DNA of 64,000 bases from Pharus latifolius (Eukaryota > Streptophyta > Magnoliopsida > Poales > Poaceae). The stretch covers positions 23,820,468 through 23,884,467 of the forward strand of contig CM033322.1 of assembly GCA_019359835.1 (NCBI GenBank), written 5' to 3'. The translations under genes and the position numbers were made by a program. The notes below the pieces were generated by a model. It was not told the origin of the DNA, made no database searches, and saw nothing but the letters and a program-made list of their open reading frames with translations. Shown in pieces: positions 1 to 11,775 of the stretch. Each line of letters begins with the position of its first letter. Within the stretch, counting starts at the first letter, position 1.

Positions 1-662
1 ATCACAGAAGTTATCTTAAAGTTACATTGTTCTCTGTGCGCGGTTTATCACATGTAACAACACCGAGAAAATAAAACGCCTATTGATATGCAATATAGTG
101 AGTAGTTTTTATTTTAGATTATGTTTGGAATACTATAATTTCATATGAATTTTATATGGAATGAAATATTAAGAGCAAGTTATTAGAAAATTTTCTTCAA
201 AATTATTGTGGTCTAAGCAAGACTTTGATAATTTCTGGATGAATCTTAAAACACATTTTTCATCTATATCCGGCATGACACTTTTGAGCTGGATAATGCT
301 TAATTTGCACGAAAATTTAGATAAATGTTTGTATCTTAGGTTAATCAGCATATTGTTTTTCCTCAAAATTATAGAATTTAATTAGGTTCAAAATAAAACT
401 TGATCAAACAGAGGCTAAAATCGATTGTATAAGGTGCATCTCTTGCTAGTAGGGTGCAAAATTATAAAAGATTTTGCAATGAGTTTTGTTATATGGTACA
501 TGTTTATCATATAATAAATTGGTGTATATTGTTTCTTATGATATGGAAAATAACTATTGGTCCTAATCAAATATTTGCTAGTAAAATTTACTAGATGGAA
601 CTAGAAATAGCACAAGGATTTTTTGTGCACACATTAATCAAATATTGTGATATATATATATG
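1..662. other. AT-rich intergenic DNA, no gene seen
   Basis: This stretch is AT-rich and has only short open frames without coding character or splice signals. It ends in a TA run (about 651-660) that borders the inverted-repeat element starting at 663. I see no recognisable gene or repeat family here. Confidence 0.6.
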
Positions 663-899
663 CACTATTCTACACCCACCTCTAAAATAGTTATTCTATA
701 TTCAGTTTAAAAATCGTCCGATCTAACTTACTAGAATAAAGTACAACCGTTGGATAGAGATAGCGGTTATTCTCTGTTTAAAAGAATTTAACGTCGTTTT
801 ATTCCATAACGACAGTAAATATTTGAAATATTTTATTGTTACTGATCAATATCCGCACCAACCGCCTCTTCATCTTTTTTACTGCGCTCCCACGTCTTG

Positions 900-1275
900 T
901 TCACATCCAATAAATTTATATTATATGATCAGTAAATTTACTGACAAAAATATATAGTATATGTCTATAGTATATGGCCAGTAAATTTATACTACACGAC
1001 CAGTAAATTTGCTGACAAAAATTTATAGTATAATCTATAATATGTGACCAGTAAATTTACTGGTCATATACTGTATATTTACTGGTCCGTCTAATAAATC
1101 TGTGGTATACGATCAATAAATTTATATTACGCGATCAATAAATTTACTGATAAAAATCTATAGTATGTGACTAGTAAATTTACTAGTCATATACTATACA
1201 TTTACTGGTCCGTCTAGTAAATCTGTAGTATATGACCAATAAATTTGTATTACGCGACCAGTAAATTTACTGACT
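900..1275. repeat. Palindromic CCAGTAAATTTACTGG repeats
   Basis: Many copies of CAGTAAATTTACTG and half-sites recur, interleaved with TATAGTATATG. A larger unit of about 123 bp repeats between the two copies of GGTCCGTCTA near 1084 and 1207. Dense palindromic half-sites inside a TIR element resemble subterminal transposase-binding repeats; that role is inference. Confidence 0.6.
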
Positions 1276-1776
1276 AATATGATTTCGGTTGCTATGTTTT
1301 AGTCGGTTTCTATTTTTTAGGGATAGTGTGCGGTTATAACAAATCGTGTGGGTTCCTATTTTTTAGGGATAATCGAGCCTTTTATAGTAGTTACTATCGT
1401 CAATAAAATTCTAATCTCGATGTATGATCTAACGATACAAAAGGTATATATATATATAGACACTATTCTACACCCACCCCTAGAATAGCTATTCTATACC
1501 CACCTTCTATGTCGTCGGATCGTGCATCGAGGTTACAATTTTACTTAACGGTAACCGTAAATTCCAGTAAAACTGATCGAACCACTAGCCGTTTTCAAAA
1601 ATCCCACTATTAGTTTGTTAGAACTAAAACCGTAATATCCCTATAAAATAGAAACCTCCTCAAAAATAGAAATTGTTATCACAATTCGGCAATAATTCTC
1701 AAATTGATCGATCAGTAAATTGTGAGTTTATTATTAGTAATGAACTATTTTACTGTCATATAAATATTATTTTACT

Positions 1777-2104
1777 GGTCGTATGATAATCAGCTAGAAT
1801 ATAGTGAATTTACTGTTCGTATTGAACTAATTTACTGACCTATGAATATGACTTTACTGGTCGTATGATAATCAGCTAGAATATAGTGAATTTACTATTC
1901 GTATTGAACTACTTTACTGACTTATGAATATGACTTTACTGGTCGTATGATAATCAGTTAGAATATAGTGAATTTACTGTCCGTATTGAACTACTTTACT
2001 GACTTATGAATATGACTTTACTGGTCGTATGATAATCAGCTAGAATGTAGTGAATTTACTGTCTGTATTGAACTAATTTACTGACTTAAATTTACTGTTC
2101 GTAT
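1777..2104. repeat. 82-bp tandem repeat, about four units
   Basis: The segment GGTCGTATGATAATCAG starts at 1777, 1859, 1941 and 2023, giving an exact 82-bp period. Each unit holds three TTTACTG half-sites like those in the left half of the element. It lies inside the inverted-repeat element 663-2410. Confidence 0.85.
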
Positions 2105-2410
2105 GATAACAAATTAATATCCATGATCTGCACTGATCGATACAAAGATTCAAATATCTTCACTCCAGTTCGTTTATTAGTTTATGTTCACTCCCATGAA
2201 TGAAATGAAATGATCTTTACTAGTCGTATGTTCAAAACTTACTGTTATTGAATTGACGTTAACCACCTTTACAAAACAGCGTTAAACCTCATTTAACACA
2301 CAGTAACTGCTATCTCTATCCAATGGTTCTAATTTGGTCTAGTAAGTTAGATCGAACGGTTCCTACGGTGGATATAGAATAGTTATTCTAGGGGTGGGTG
2401 TAGAATAATG

Positions 2411-4441
2411 TTTGTATATATATATTGTAATATTGGACTATTCTATTGAAATATTGTAGAGTTTATTTTTTTAGTAGCATTTTATTTCTTCATATTTTAA
2501 GTTTATGTAATATTATATAGTTTAGATTTAAGTTTTATTTTCATATTAATTATTGTTTTATTTTGTCTATATATATTTTTCCATGATAAAGATATACAAT
2601 TTTTTATTACTATATATCATTTACTTTTATGATTGTAACTATAACTCTATAGGTTTTACACTAAAATATATATATATATATATATATATTATTTTTTTAG
2701 TTCTAAACTCATATATCTTATTTTTAAATTTGTACTATTCTGTTTGTTGTAAGTTAGTATTAATAGTAATTGTAAGTGTGCACACTTTAATTGTAAGTTT
2801 CTATATAATTTGAGTGAAAATTTAGTGAAATTAGTTTAATTTAAATATATTTTCTATAGCATGAACTTTTATTATAAAATCATATATTGACAGAAAAAGA
2901 TAAACTTAAATTTTAATATGTACAAAAAGAAAATTTTTTAAAAAATATATGTCAAGTTACTAAATGATACATGTGTATATTTAGATCTAGATGCCCCAGC
3001 AATAGATATGACTTTTAAATAACTTAATGGAATCAAATACATAACGCATATGGAATGGAAGGAAACAAGCAAATCTAAAAAGGAGGATTCGGATAGTTCA
3101 TCCAAAGAAATGAGATTTTGACAGCATAGATATTTTGTAATGACGGACAAGTTCACCACGTCGACTCATGAACCAAGATGTCAATTTTGGGGCTAAAAAT
3201 CGTATGGTTTTAACTTAGTTTAATTTCATAAGACCAATAAATAAGTGAGAAAAGGTTTTTGGAGTTTTTAGTCTAAAGGAGACTTCACTTTAAAAGATAA
3301 AGTCCAAAATTTAAATTTATATTTGATCTAATTTTAATTTATTTGAGAAATTAAAATCTAGATAAATTAGACTAAATGAACACTCAGTCATAGAAATAAC
3401 TTACCTTAAATGGAATGATATTCAGAATAGTGTCGTTCTGAATGGATTCATGTAAGTTAAATTATGTAGTTGTTTATATAAAGATGCAGAATGGAAAGAG
3501 ACTCCGTTTTTTTAACATTAGACGGTGTTTGTTAGTATACTAGGTGTTTTATAGCATATATAAATTTAATTATTTAATAAAATTACCCATTAATTAATTT
3601 TTGCTAATCGCTACATTGCTAATCACCGATAGTGACCACTAATGACCATTAACTACCACTAGTCAACACTAACTATAACTAATCATCACTAATTACCATG
3701 GCTAGCTTGTGCGGCCAATTTTGCCGCATTAGGATAAAGAGAGAGTATTCCAGAAATCTATAAACTCTCACTCTACATCCTCTCGTCCTCATGCTGTATG
3801 TGCAATCAAACACTTCACTGATTCTCTCTCCTAAATCATCTCACGCATGGATGATTCTATATGTTCAACCAGACAATCTTTTTATAGAAATAATTTTCTG
3901 TCTTAACACTAGAGTTCTATGTAGTATATAAACTGTAGGACAAATGAGAACATGTCTAAAATATAAAATGGAAAAGATAACAGAAAAATCTACAGTTTGT
4001 TTTTATTTTACCACATATGATACATCAAAATTGATTTTACACACAGAACTTTTTCGGCTCGCATCTTTGTGAATAAATTTGACTTCTAGACATGTTTGAG
4101 ACTCGTCTAGAGTCTTAAAATTTTTTATCTTGTTAGACATGTATGAAATTGATTTTGTTTGATTGTTAATAAACTAGTCATACATGTTTGGTTTTCCAAG
4201 GAGTTCTATTTTAAGGGCATAGTACTTATAGACATAGTTGACTAAAATTTTATGTGTGATTCGTTTAAACACGATGAGAACATAAACTAAATAATTTTTA
4301 TGTAAATTTCAAATAAATCTAAAGTCATATATTTTTCGATGAGGACACTAACTAAACAAGTCATGCACTTCAATTTTGGGATATGTTAAGACTATATTTG
4401 TCAGATCAAATCTAAGTATCATTCGCAACACAAAAAACTAG
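2411..4441. other. AT-rich intergenic DNA with simple repeats
   Basis: No gene is supported. A TA run lies near 2669-2690, inside a low-complexity open frame (2553-2813) that is not credible as a gene. Around 3595-3705 there is a degenerate run of short ACTAATCAC/ACTAACC-like repeats. The remainder is unique-looking AT-rich DNA. Confidence 0.55.
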
Positions 4442-4449
4442 TATAAATA
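4442..4449 (+). promoter_or_regulatory. TATA box of the small gene at 4518
   Basis: TATAAATA lies 69 bp upstream of the ATG at 4518, a normal plant distance allowing transcription to start near 4475 and a short leader. Confidence 0.6.
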
Positions 4450-4517
4450 GACACAACCATGAGTCCCCAAACAACCACCATACAACCCAAAAGGCCAAAA
4501 CTTATAGCCAGTGTATA

Positions 4518-4832
4518 ATGGACACAAGTTTGTACAAACGTGCTAGAGGGATCAAGCACAAAATGGCAATGCCCTTTCACCCTCGGTCGTCGGCACTACC
4601 CACCGCGCCGCTCCAAGCCAACAATAAGATCACACCATGGCCGACATCAGCACCACCGTCGTCAATTATCATGGAGGGTGGCAATGGCATCTACAGTAAT
4701 GGAACCACAGGCGGCGATGCCATGATTAGTCGTGACGTCGACCACGAGGCGGCCATATACATATCGAGAGTGCAAGAGCGGTTCAGGCGCGAATGCACCA
4801 ACGATGACCGGAGGAAGTACCATAGGACTTAA
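4518..4832 (+). CDS. Small single-exon host protein, 104 aa, unknown function
   Basis: An uninterrupted 104-codon frame starts at an ATG preceded by a consensus TATA box and is markedly more GC-rich than the surrounding DNA, as expected for a real plant exon. The protein has a basic, proline/serine-rich N-terminal half, a glycine-rich middle (around residues 53-66) and a polar C-terminal helix containing AAIYISRVQERFRRE (about residues 79-93). That C-terminal pattern recalls short plant proteins with a DUF761-type tail, but I cannot confirm the family. No signal peptide or membrane segment is evident. Two overlapping frames in other registers are shadows. It could be a truncated gene, but the promoter and start argue for an intact small gene. 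Confidence 0.6.
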   Translation: MDTSLYKRARGIKHKMAMPFHPRSSALPTAPLQANNKITPWPTSAPPSSIIMEGGNGIYSNGTTGGDAMISRDVDHEAAIYISRVQERFRRECTNDDRRKYHRT

Positions 4833-6104
4833 ACTTATAATCCGAAAACGTTATAATTTGAATTCTGGTCTACACCAGGACAAGAAGATACCTTATCAGC
4901 TGGGCTATAGTTGATTGGCGGGTTGTTCTTGCTTTCAACTTGCTGTTTTAAGTGAAGAGTGTGTGTGTGATGCCATGCAGTATGTAAGATGATATATATG
5001 TATATTGAGTTTGCAGCACAATTGTGTAAACGTACAGTTAAGAAAAGGGTCCTTTTATGAGGTAAGATACTATGCATGTCAAAAAAAAATACAGTGCAGG
5101 GAATAAATCGCATAGTTTCGGCCAACTGTTCTTGTGAATTAGATGAACTTTCCACATCTATCGTTATTAAAAGAATATCGTTCTAGTTCTATGTATAAGT
5201 TTAATAAATGAAGTAAGATTATATGTGTATTCTTAATATTTGTAATTGTGATATGTGTTATTTGTATATAAACAATTAATGATTAAATGACATAATGGTT
5301 AATGGGTATTTTTGGAAGATGAGATTGTATTTTATTTCGAAAATGTAGAACAACATTCTTTTTAATATAATTTGTGGTTTCTAAAACAATATTCTTTAAG
5401 AACAAAGAGAATATATGATGATAGTATTTTGAGATAAACTCAGCATATATCGATGTGGTTATGAGATCTACTACAACCACCATTGTCACTGAGTTAGGAC
5501 AATTATAATGAATCTAACTATCCGATTTATGATCAAATGATTCAAATTAAAACATGATTCAAATTTTTTTTTAAAAAAAACAATCCCTTATTTTTCACTA
5601 TGGTCAATACAATGGAAAGCACATTTTTTTTCTTTTAGGAAAAACTACCATTACAATATGCTATACTGGCAACACCAACACTCACCACACAAACACAAAA
5701 CTGCAACTAACCAACAACGCAGGAGAAAGAGGGGGATAGCTTATGTTTTATACTGCCTCATGGAATATAAGATCCAAGAAAGCATTCATTTTCCTTCTTA
5801 AAGAGGAGCATACAAAACACATATAATTTCCATAACCATCAAAACAGCTTCAACATCAAAACATCACATTATAGCACCAGCAGTTAGGTTGGTGCTAATT
5901 GCTATAGCTCACTAAAACACTAAAATGAGACATATCATTCAAAAAGGTTAGCAGAGACAAGAGACTTTAACTGAATATATCTGACATCATCTCTTACAAT
6001 TAGCTAGGATTCCAAAACAGAGGTGTACTTAACATTCATCCGCACAAAAATGACAAGGTAACGGATCCATCCCTTGCACATAACAACTGTGAACAAGATC
6101 TGCT
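4833..6104. other. Intergenic DNA between two convergent host genes
   Basis: AT-rich DNA without supported coding frames. It holds the 3' flank of the small gene on the plus strand and of the ribosomal protein gene on the minus strand. A homopolymer T/A stretch lies near 5565-5580. No transposon ends were recognised. Confidence 0.5.
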
Positions 6105-7870
6105 CTAATTCAACTTCTCAATCAGTTCATTGATTTTCTCCTCGCGGTTGCCTGAGTCACCACCATCCTTGTAGGGTTTTTTCTTCATTTGCAGTCGCCT
6201 CTCGGGGCACTTGAGCTTGAATGGCATGAGGAAGCTCGCCACTTCCCTGAAGTGTGGTCCAACGGTAGCAATTTCATGTACAACATCTTCCAGGCATATG
6301 ATACCGTAATTCCCGAGAGCCTGTGTTTAGAAATGTGCAAAAGACACTTGTTCAATAAACTACAGATGTTCTTCCATTATAAAAACTGAAATAAGTCATA
6401 TACACGGCAGAAGTTATACTTGTTACAGATGTGTACCTTCTCAATTAGATCATTGTTTGTAAGAGGAAAGGGCTCTTTGTCCATAAACCCGCATCCCTTC
6501 TTGTAAATAAGCTCCTTAACACTCTTCAAATTTGGATACCTGTTGTTATGTACCTGTTAGTGAAGTTTAAAGATGGTAAACTGCAAAGAAAGCAAAAATG
6601 GAAGCCTGTTATGTTGTCTTCATTTACCCATAAGTGACATACGGCTCTACACTTAGTAGCCTCTTCAAAATGGTGTCATTGGCCTTCAGGAAAATGCCAG
6701 TCAAGATCTTTGTCAACCGAAGCTTTCTTAAGATTTTCCTAGTGTGCGGATGCAAATCCATGGAGCTGAAATTGGGTGGACAAGGCAATGTTAGAGAACA
6801 TCACTGACCTAAGAAAAAAGGAACTAGCAAAAAGTGGTAACACTTTATCAATTATCACTACTAACCCAGGGATGCGGATCACAAATAGGAGCCTAGACTG
6901 AAGATCTTCAGTAGGCAACTTTCTGATCTTCAACCGGGTTTTCATCCGTATAAAATCTAGCTCCTGTGAACAGAAAATTAGTTCAGTTTAACAGCACAGC
7001 CGGCAGTTTGAAGAAAAATGGTAAAGCTAAAACAAACTCAGCATTCCTAAAAGATAATGCATAACAGAAGTTTAATTTTTCTATACAAAATAAGCACATT
7101 CCAAAAGCTCAACAAACTTGTGAAATTAATGTGATTTCAATACAATACCAACAAACCTATGCACTTGCAGAAGTTGTAGGAGAATACTTTAAATTTGCCA
7201 AATTCCATTGATTCCCAATGCGTAAATTGACACAAACATAGCATAATCTCAGTCTTTCATCTCATTCAGAAAGCATGCTTGCTCATAACCAAGTTCCATG
7301 CACAAATATGTGCAGCTTTCTTTCCACAAACACATGCAAAGTGATCTATTTCACTTAAAATTGACCCAAAAAAAAAAAGCATAATAAGCAATTCCAAATT
7401 AATAGAAGCATCACACACTATCCACTGACCACTGCATAGTAGTATTTCAACATCAACAGGAGGCGTTTGGTTTCGAGATTTTGTTCCATATTCTCACTAC
7501 TCATAAAGAAAATATGTCACTTAATATTGGTCGGATCACTGTAAAATACACCCCGATAGAAACATCAATACATCAAAATTGGATGTACTACTAATCTTTT
7601 CCGCCTCCAACTTTAATGGATTCTAAAACTCATTAGGATTACGATTTCAAACCAAACTCCATTACAAGGCAAGCAAACATAAGTCACCTTGCTGCGATAC
7701 TCCCTGACGAACTCCTCGGGCCGCTTGATGCTGCCCTTGAGATCTTTATGCCTCTGTTTCTTGGCTTGCTTCCGCTCCCTATTCTTCACAGCCCATTCTT
7801 CGTTCACCTTCCTCTTCTTCAGCACCGTCTCCCGCACAAACGGGAGCGGCTGCGTCCCCTCCTCCGCCAT
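6105..7870 (-). CDS. 60S ribosomal protein L7 (uL30), divergent plant L7-1 type
   Basis: Five exons with GT-AG borders join in phase: 7870-7688, 6963-6866, 6765-6628, 6539-6437 and 6320-6105. They total 738 nt and encode 245 aa, close to the length I recall for the Arabidopsis L7-1 type (about 247 aa). The protein starts MAEEGTQPLPFVRETVLKKR with a very basic N-terminal extension (residues 18-50), followed by the uL30 core: LLFVIRIPG, a helix ending SVEPYVTYGYPNLKSVKELI, and YKKGCGF. The C-terminal part contains LEDVVHEIATVG and ends in EKINELIEKLN. It would bind 5S/25S rRNA regions of the large subunit; this divergent branch (related to animal RPL7L1 and yeast Rlp7) may act in ribosome biogenesis instead. 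The start ATG sits in a good GCCATGGCG context. No damage is seen. Confidence 0.93.
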
Positions 7871-8078
7871 GGCCGAACTCTACCAAGAATCTACCTAAAC
7901 TTGCACAAATCAGGCTTAGAGAATTGGCACAATTTGGCATAGCAGATACCTAACTCGCAAAAAATATGACAAGCAACAGCAACAAAGAGGAGGATCTTGA
8001 TACACATACACGGATACACCAGGAGGATGCGCCGGCGAACTGCTTCTGTCTGTACCGAGAGGGGGAGAGCCGTGGGTA

Positions 8079-8123
8079 TAGGGTTTTCAGTTTTCAGCCG
8101 TGGACCCAAGCTGGTTATGGGCC
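8079..8123 (-). promoter_or_regulatory. Telo-box and site II promoter elements of the L7 gene
   Basis: Read on the minus strand, TGGGCC (site II core, 8118-8123 on plus) is followed by AAACCCTA (telo-box, 8079-8086), about 210-250 bp upstream of the ATG at 7870. This pair is the established signature of plant ribosomal protein and other growth-linked promoters (TCP-type factors at site II). It supports the L7 gene being a live, normally regulated host gene. Confidence 0.75.
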
Positions 8124-8465
8124 AAAGATAGTCGTACAACTACAAATAGCCATCTTTTGCTTTCTTTTCTGACTTGATTTTAGCCAAATTTTGGATGTAG
8201 ATTTTGGTGACCCAGGAGCCTGATATTTTTTAGAGTAAACCACGCATGACCATATATTTTGAAATTATTGTCAAAAACTCTCTGTTTTAAAAAACATTTC
8301 AGTATATCCCATATATTTTTTTTTGTCAACTATGTGATATCCATGATGTTGAGGATAAGTTCACTTTTATTTAGGGTTTTACTTACTTAAATTAATTAGG
8401 GTTTGAAATGTATCTAAGTAGGGTTTGATGACATTGATTCTTTGAATTGTCTAATTAAATTGTAG
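8124..8465. other. Junction between L7 promoter and CACTA remnant D
   Basis: AT-rich sequence with no subterminal repeats and no CACTA terminus. It ends in a splice-acceptor-like TTGTAG directly before the ATG of the TNP2 remnant, as in elements A and B. Element D therefore seems to have lost its left end, somewhere in this interval. Confidence 0.45.
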
Positions 8466-11400
8466 ATGGATCGGAAATATTGGATGTGTCAAGTGAGACG
8501 TAATACACAGGAATATCTCGAGGGTGTGAAGGAATTTATTAAATTTATTGAGCAATACAAGTAAAAGATGGGCGAAAAAGATATTACTGCCAATGCAGAG
8601 ATTGTATGAATTTGAAGAGATTTACCAACTCTGATCAAATAATGAATCATTTGATTCATTGCGATTTTAATGCATGATATACCTGTTGGATACGATGTGG
8701 TGAAGATCTTGCGGAAACAAGCACCAAATGTAATTAAGAACCGTAAAGAGATGGTATTCATGAAGATGAGAATTTAGACTATGGTTACATGGACATGCAT
8801 GCTGATGATGATCATGTAGACGAAATGTTATGTGATGTAGAGAAAGATTACAACGAAAAGGACATTGCCAAATTTCAGAAATTGATTATAGCTTATGAGA
8901 AACCTTTGTTTCTTGGTTGTACAAAATTTATCAAGTTGTCGTATCTGATAAAGTTATATATCTGAAGGCAAGTAACGGCTGGAGTGATCAAAATTTCATG
9001 GCATTGTTGGATTTATTAGTGAACATACTTCTAGAGGGAAATGAGCTGCCAAGAACCGTTTACCAAGCAAAAAAAAAATGATGTGCCCCATGAGAATGGA
9101 AATTGAGATAATACATGCATTCTCCAACAATTGTGTGTTGTATTGTAATGAGTATGCGAATATGGAGACTTGTCCAAGATGCGGCATTACACGGTATAAA
9201 CAGAAGGATCAAACTGACAACGACAATGAAGGGTAAAGCATGAATCTCCAGTCAAGATGGTGTGGTATTTTCCTATGATTCTACCGTTGAAGCGGCTGTT
9301 TGCAAATCCAATTGATGCAAAGCATTTGCGTTGGCATGTTGAATGCCGAAAAGAAGATGGAAAATTGAGACATCATGCTAATTTCATTCAATGGAGAAAC
9401 ATTAACAGGGTCTTCCATGATGACTTTTGGCACCGAAATGAAGAATATAAAGTTTAGACTGAGTACGGGTGGTATGAATCCACACGGTAACATGAACAGT
9501 TGATATAGCACTTGTCCTGTTCTTATGTGCATCTACAACTTTCCTCTTTGGTTGTGTATGAAGCACAAGTATACAATGATATTGCTATTAATCTCAGGAC
9601 CAAAACAACCTAGGAATGATATAGATGTGTTTCTAGCTCTCTTGATTAAGGACATGCAAAAATTGTGGAATGAAGGTGTTCAGGTGTCAGACGCATACAA
9701 GCAAGAGACGTTCGTCTTGCGAGCTATAATATTTTGCACGATAAATGATTTCCCGGCCTATAGGAATTTGTCTAGCTATAGTACGAAAGGAGCCAAAGTT
9801 TGCCCTAACTGTCAAGATGAAACTGAGAGTATGTGGTTACCGAATTGCAAGAAAATAGTGTACATGGGTCACCGCATGTTTCTTCTCATGCATCACACCT
9901 ACCGCAAAAAGAGGTGATCATTTAACGGGAGGCCCGAGACCGGACGAGCCCCACAAGTGATGACTAGTAAGAAGGTTTACTTGCACATGAAGGACATCAA
10001 TGTTGACTTCGTTGAATGTTTTAAGCCTCCGAAGAATGTTTGGAAGAAGAGATCAATTTTCTGGGATTTACCGCACTGACAGTACCTACAAATTCGGCAT
10101 TGCATCGATGTCATGCATGTAGAGAAGAATGTCTGTGAGAGTTTAATCGGTTTGTTATTGAACATTTTGGGGAAGACAAAGAATGGTGTTAAAATAAGCC
10201 ATGACATGGTCGAAATAGGGATCCGGATGGAGCTTGTCCCCTCGGAGAAAGAAAGTTGTACATACCTCCTGCCGGCCTACTATACTTTGTCCAAAAGTGA
10301 AAAAAAAAACAACTATGTTGATGCTTGCATGGTATGAAATATCCATCTGGGTATTCTGTGAATGTGAAAAAACTTATGTTCATGAAGGAGTTGAAATTGC
10401 TGGGCATGAATTCCCATAATTTTCATGTGCTTATGACACAATGGCTTCCCGTTGCTATTCGGGGCATTCTACCAGTCAAAGTCAGGGAGATAATCACGAC
10501 ACTCTATTATTTCTTCAACACAATATCCTGCAAGGTTAGTGTTCTTGTACTATATTACTCCCATATATTAATATCATTAACCACATTAATTAGCTTTACC
10601 AGACTATTTTCCACATTAAACAATTTTTGAAAGGTAATTGACTCGGAAGGAATGAACGATCTGCAACAAGATGTGGTTCTTACTCTTTGTGAGCTTGAGA
10701 TGTATTTTTCTCCATCTTTTTCCAATGTTATGGTCCATCTGATTGTGCACCTCGTCAGATAAATAAAGATTTGTGGACTTATGTTCCTACGCTACATGTA
10801 TCCATTCGAGAGATTTATGGGGCATCTTGAAGGGCTATGTACGAAACCATCATCAGCCCAAGGAAGTATTGTCAGGTTATGCCGCTGAGGAGATGATTGA
10901 ATTTTGCACTGACTACATGGTGGGCATTGACTCAATTAGCGTCCCTAAGTCTAGACACGAGGGTTGCTTCAGGGTGTTGCCACAATTGGGTTCAGAGTAT
11001 CTGTTCCCAATAGTGCCATGTATACAAAAGCACATTTCTGGGTCATACAACACATGACATAAGTGGAGCCCTACGTCCAAGAGCACAAAGCACTTTTACG
11101 GAGACAATCCCTCCAAGGCTGAAATTTGGGTCACCAAAGAACATAACAAGAATTTCATTGCATGGATCGAAAATAGAGTCGTTTAAGCCACCGATGACAC
11201 CATAAGTGAGACAGTTAGATGGTTGGCTAGAGGGCCAAGATGTACTGTTGGCACTTGGCAAGGTTACGACATCAATGGTTATATGTTCTACACAAAAAAG
11301 GACCACAAGAGTACTAGGCAATGCAGTGGTGTGACAGTTTTTGTTTTCTTCGAGGATGTCAGGGTGATACCTTGCATTGAACTCATTCTATGGTGTAGTT

Positions 11401-11775
11401 GAAGAAATATGGGAGGTTGACTATGTACTCTTCAAGATTCCTTTGTTCCGATACCAATGAGTCCAGATCCCTCAAGGTGTCAAAGTGGATAACAGCGGTT
11501 TCACTCTCGTCAATCTTAGCAAATCTGGACATAAATATGATCTATTTATTCTTATTGGCCAAGCCACCCAGATCTTCTACGTGGTCGATGGAGCCAATGC
11601 ATAGTTACACATCATTCTTCACAGAAAACGATGTATCATTGGGGTTGAAGACGTCATTTATGAAGACGAGTACAATCAATTTGTCGAAATACCTCCTTTT
11701 GTAGCTGGCATGCAATCAGTCCCTATTGAAGATATCAATGAGGGTCGAGAACCGTTCTTGATGCCTAATAGTTGA
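8466..11775 (+). pseudogene. Decayed CACTA TNP2 transposase of element D
   Basis: This is the only TNP2 copy on the plus strand. It starts MDRKYWMCQVRRNTQEYLEG (transposase-associated N-terminal domain). It then keeps the zinc-knuckle-like CPRCG, the DIDVFLALLIKDMQKLWNEG block, DVMHVEKNVCESLIGLLLN (second catalytic Asp region), the FMKELKLLGMNSHNFHVLM block, and C-terminal parts matching the DUF4218 and DUF4216 regions of A and B (RMEGL-type 'SRHEG', 'TWQGYDING'). Stops and frameshifts are spread along its length, for example a TAG where A and B read FGLSTDG near 9455. The intron at about 10536-10633 sits at the same position as in A and B. It is clearly older and more diverged than A and B. 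Confidence 0.85.

Larger units (their letters stand above)
663..2410. mobile_element. CACTA-like short inverted-repeat element (MITE-like)
   Basis: The left end reads CACTATTCTACACCCACC and the right end is its inverted counterpart GGTGGGTGTAGAATAATG. The match continues inward for roughly 140 bp on each side, including a shared block around TAGTAAGTTAGATCG. A second left-type terminus lies at 1461, preceded by sequence resembling the inverse of what follows it, so this may be two copies fused or nested. No coding capacity is seen, so it would be non-autonomous. The flanks are TA runs and no clean 3-bp target duplication is visible. Assignment to the CACTA class rests only on the terminal CACTA and is inference; another TIR superfamily is possible. 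Confidence 0.55.

Noticed and set aside
2553..2813. 86-codon plus-strand open frame
   Set aside because: Extremely AT-rich, low-complexity Tyr/Ile/Phe translation over a TA run; no start context or splice signals.
7689..8172. Plus-strand frames overlapping the first exon of the L7 gene and its leader
   Set aside because: Antisense shadows; the minus-strand gene has full splice, phase and family support.
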